In this document: positions 5,061-5,201 of the stretch, in pieces
How the letters are laid out: each line of letters begins with the position of its first letter
Position numbering within the stretch: the first letter of the stretch is position 1
From: DATHSY01 sp046729855
Lineage (GTDB): Bacteria; Actinomycetota; UBA4738; HRBIN12
Assembly: GCA_046729855.1 (NCBI GenBank)
Contig: JBKPHM010000069.1
Coordinates: forward strand, 1 to 5,201
Reading direction: 5' to 3'
DNA: 5,201 nt
Position numbers and translations under genes: made by a program
The notes under the pieces: model-generated
What the model was told of the DNA's origin: nothing
What the model saw: the letters and a program-made list of their open reading frames with translations, nothing else
The model's database searches: none

Positions 5061-5201
5061 ATGGCCAGTATGGACGGTCAGGTTGCGCTCGTCACCGGCG
5101 GTGCCCGCGGGATCGGGCTGGCCATCAGCACCAAGCTCGCCGAGCGTGGGGTCAGGGTGGCGGTCGGCTACTCCCACGGGGCCGACACCGCCAAGGCGTT
5201 C
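5061..5201 (+). CDS. Short-chain dehydrogenase/reductase (PhaB/FabG-like), N-terminal part
   Basis: The first 47 residues of a classical SDR that runs off the right edge, starting MASMDGQVALVTGGARGIGL. The TGGARGIG motif at 12-19 is the TGxxxGxG dinucleotide-binding loop after the first beta strand (VALVT). The helix AISTKLAERGVRVAV follows, then the second strand and its end at GYSHGADTAKAF. The 'GYSHGAD' stretch lacks the Asp usual at the end of strand 2 in NAD-specific SDRs, so NADP(H) use, as in acetoacetyl-CoA reductase (PhaB) or 3-oxoacyl-ACP reductase (FabG), is plausible. The catalytic Ser-Tyr-Lys lie beyond the window. No obvious functional link to the exporter cassette. Confidence 0.92.
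   Translation, partial: MASMDGQVALVTGGARGIGLAISTKLAERGVRVAVGYSHGADTAKAF

Noticed and set aside
4956..5177. Minus-strand ORF opposite the start of the reductase gene
   Set aside because: It overlaps the well-supported SDR start and ribosome site on the other strand and has no family features.

Overview
The window is GC-rich and its genes favour codons ending in G or C. It contains an actinobacterial-type (Actinomycetota) drug-exporter cassette. The genus cannot be fixed from the sequence. Both edges cut through a gene: a VOC/glyoxalase-fold protein at the left (minus strand) and a short-chain dehydrogenase/reductase at the right (plus strand).

Left half (about 165-3040): a minus-strand cassette reads, in transcription order, a GbsR/MarR-type winged-helix regulator (2976-2476), a DrrA-type ABC ATPase (2284-1331) and an ABC-2/DrrB-type membrane permease (1334-517). 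The ATPase and permease overlap by ATGA, so they were built as a translationally coupled exporter pair, with the regulator as the probable local controller. The permease reading frame is broken by an apparent one-base deletion at about 1276, right after its 19th codon, so the exporter is probably non-functional in this sequence unless the base is a sequencing error. A 52-bp dyad symmetry (2988-3039) lies directly upstream of the regulator and is a strong operator candidate. Two back-to-back perfect hairpins (223-268) lie downstream of the cassette and look like its terminator.

Middle (about 3040-4370): this part looks like accessory or scar DNA. A decayed C-terminal piece of a DNA (cytosine-5) methyltransferase (about 3308-3096, minus) lies beside the dyad. 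It is followed by an intact plus-strand gene for a roughly 267-residue, single-membrane-anchor protein of unknown function (3474-4277), whose codon use is less GC-biased than that of the exporter genes. A perfect 8-bp hairpin (4341-4361) follows it.

Right part (about 4370-5060): nearly 700 bases without a convincing intact gene. It holds a frameshifted C-terminal gene remnant (about 4906-4759, minus), a possible 52-residue ORF with an almost ideal ribosome binding site (4645-4487, minus), several inverted repeats, and then the well-supported start of the reductase gene at 5061.

I did not find a clearly new multi-gene system. The best leads are the broken permease, the large nested dyad, and the unknown membrane-anchored protein next to a methyltransferase remnant.
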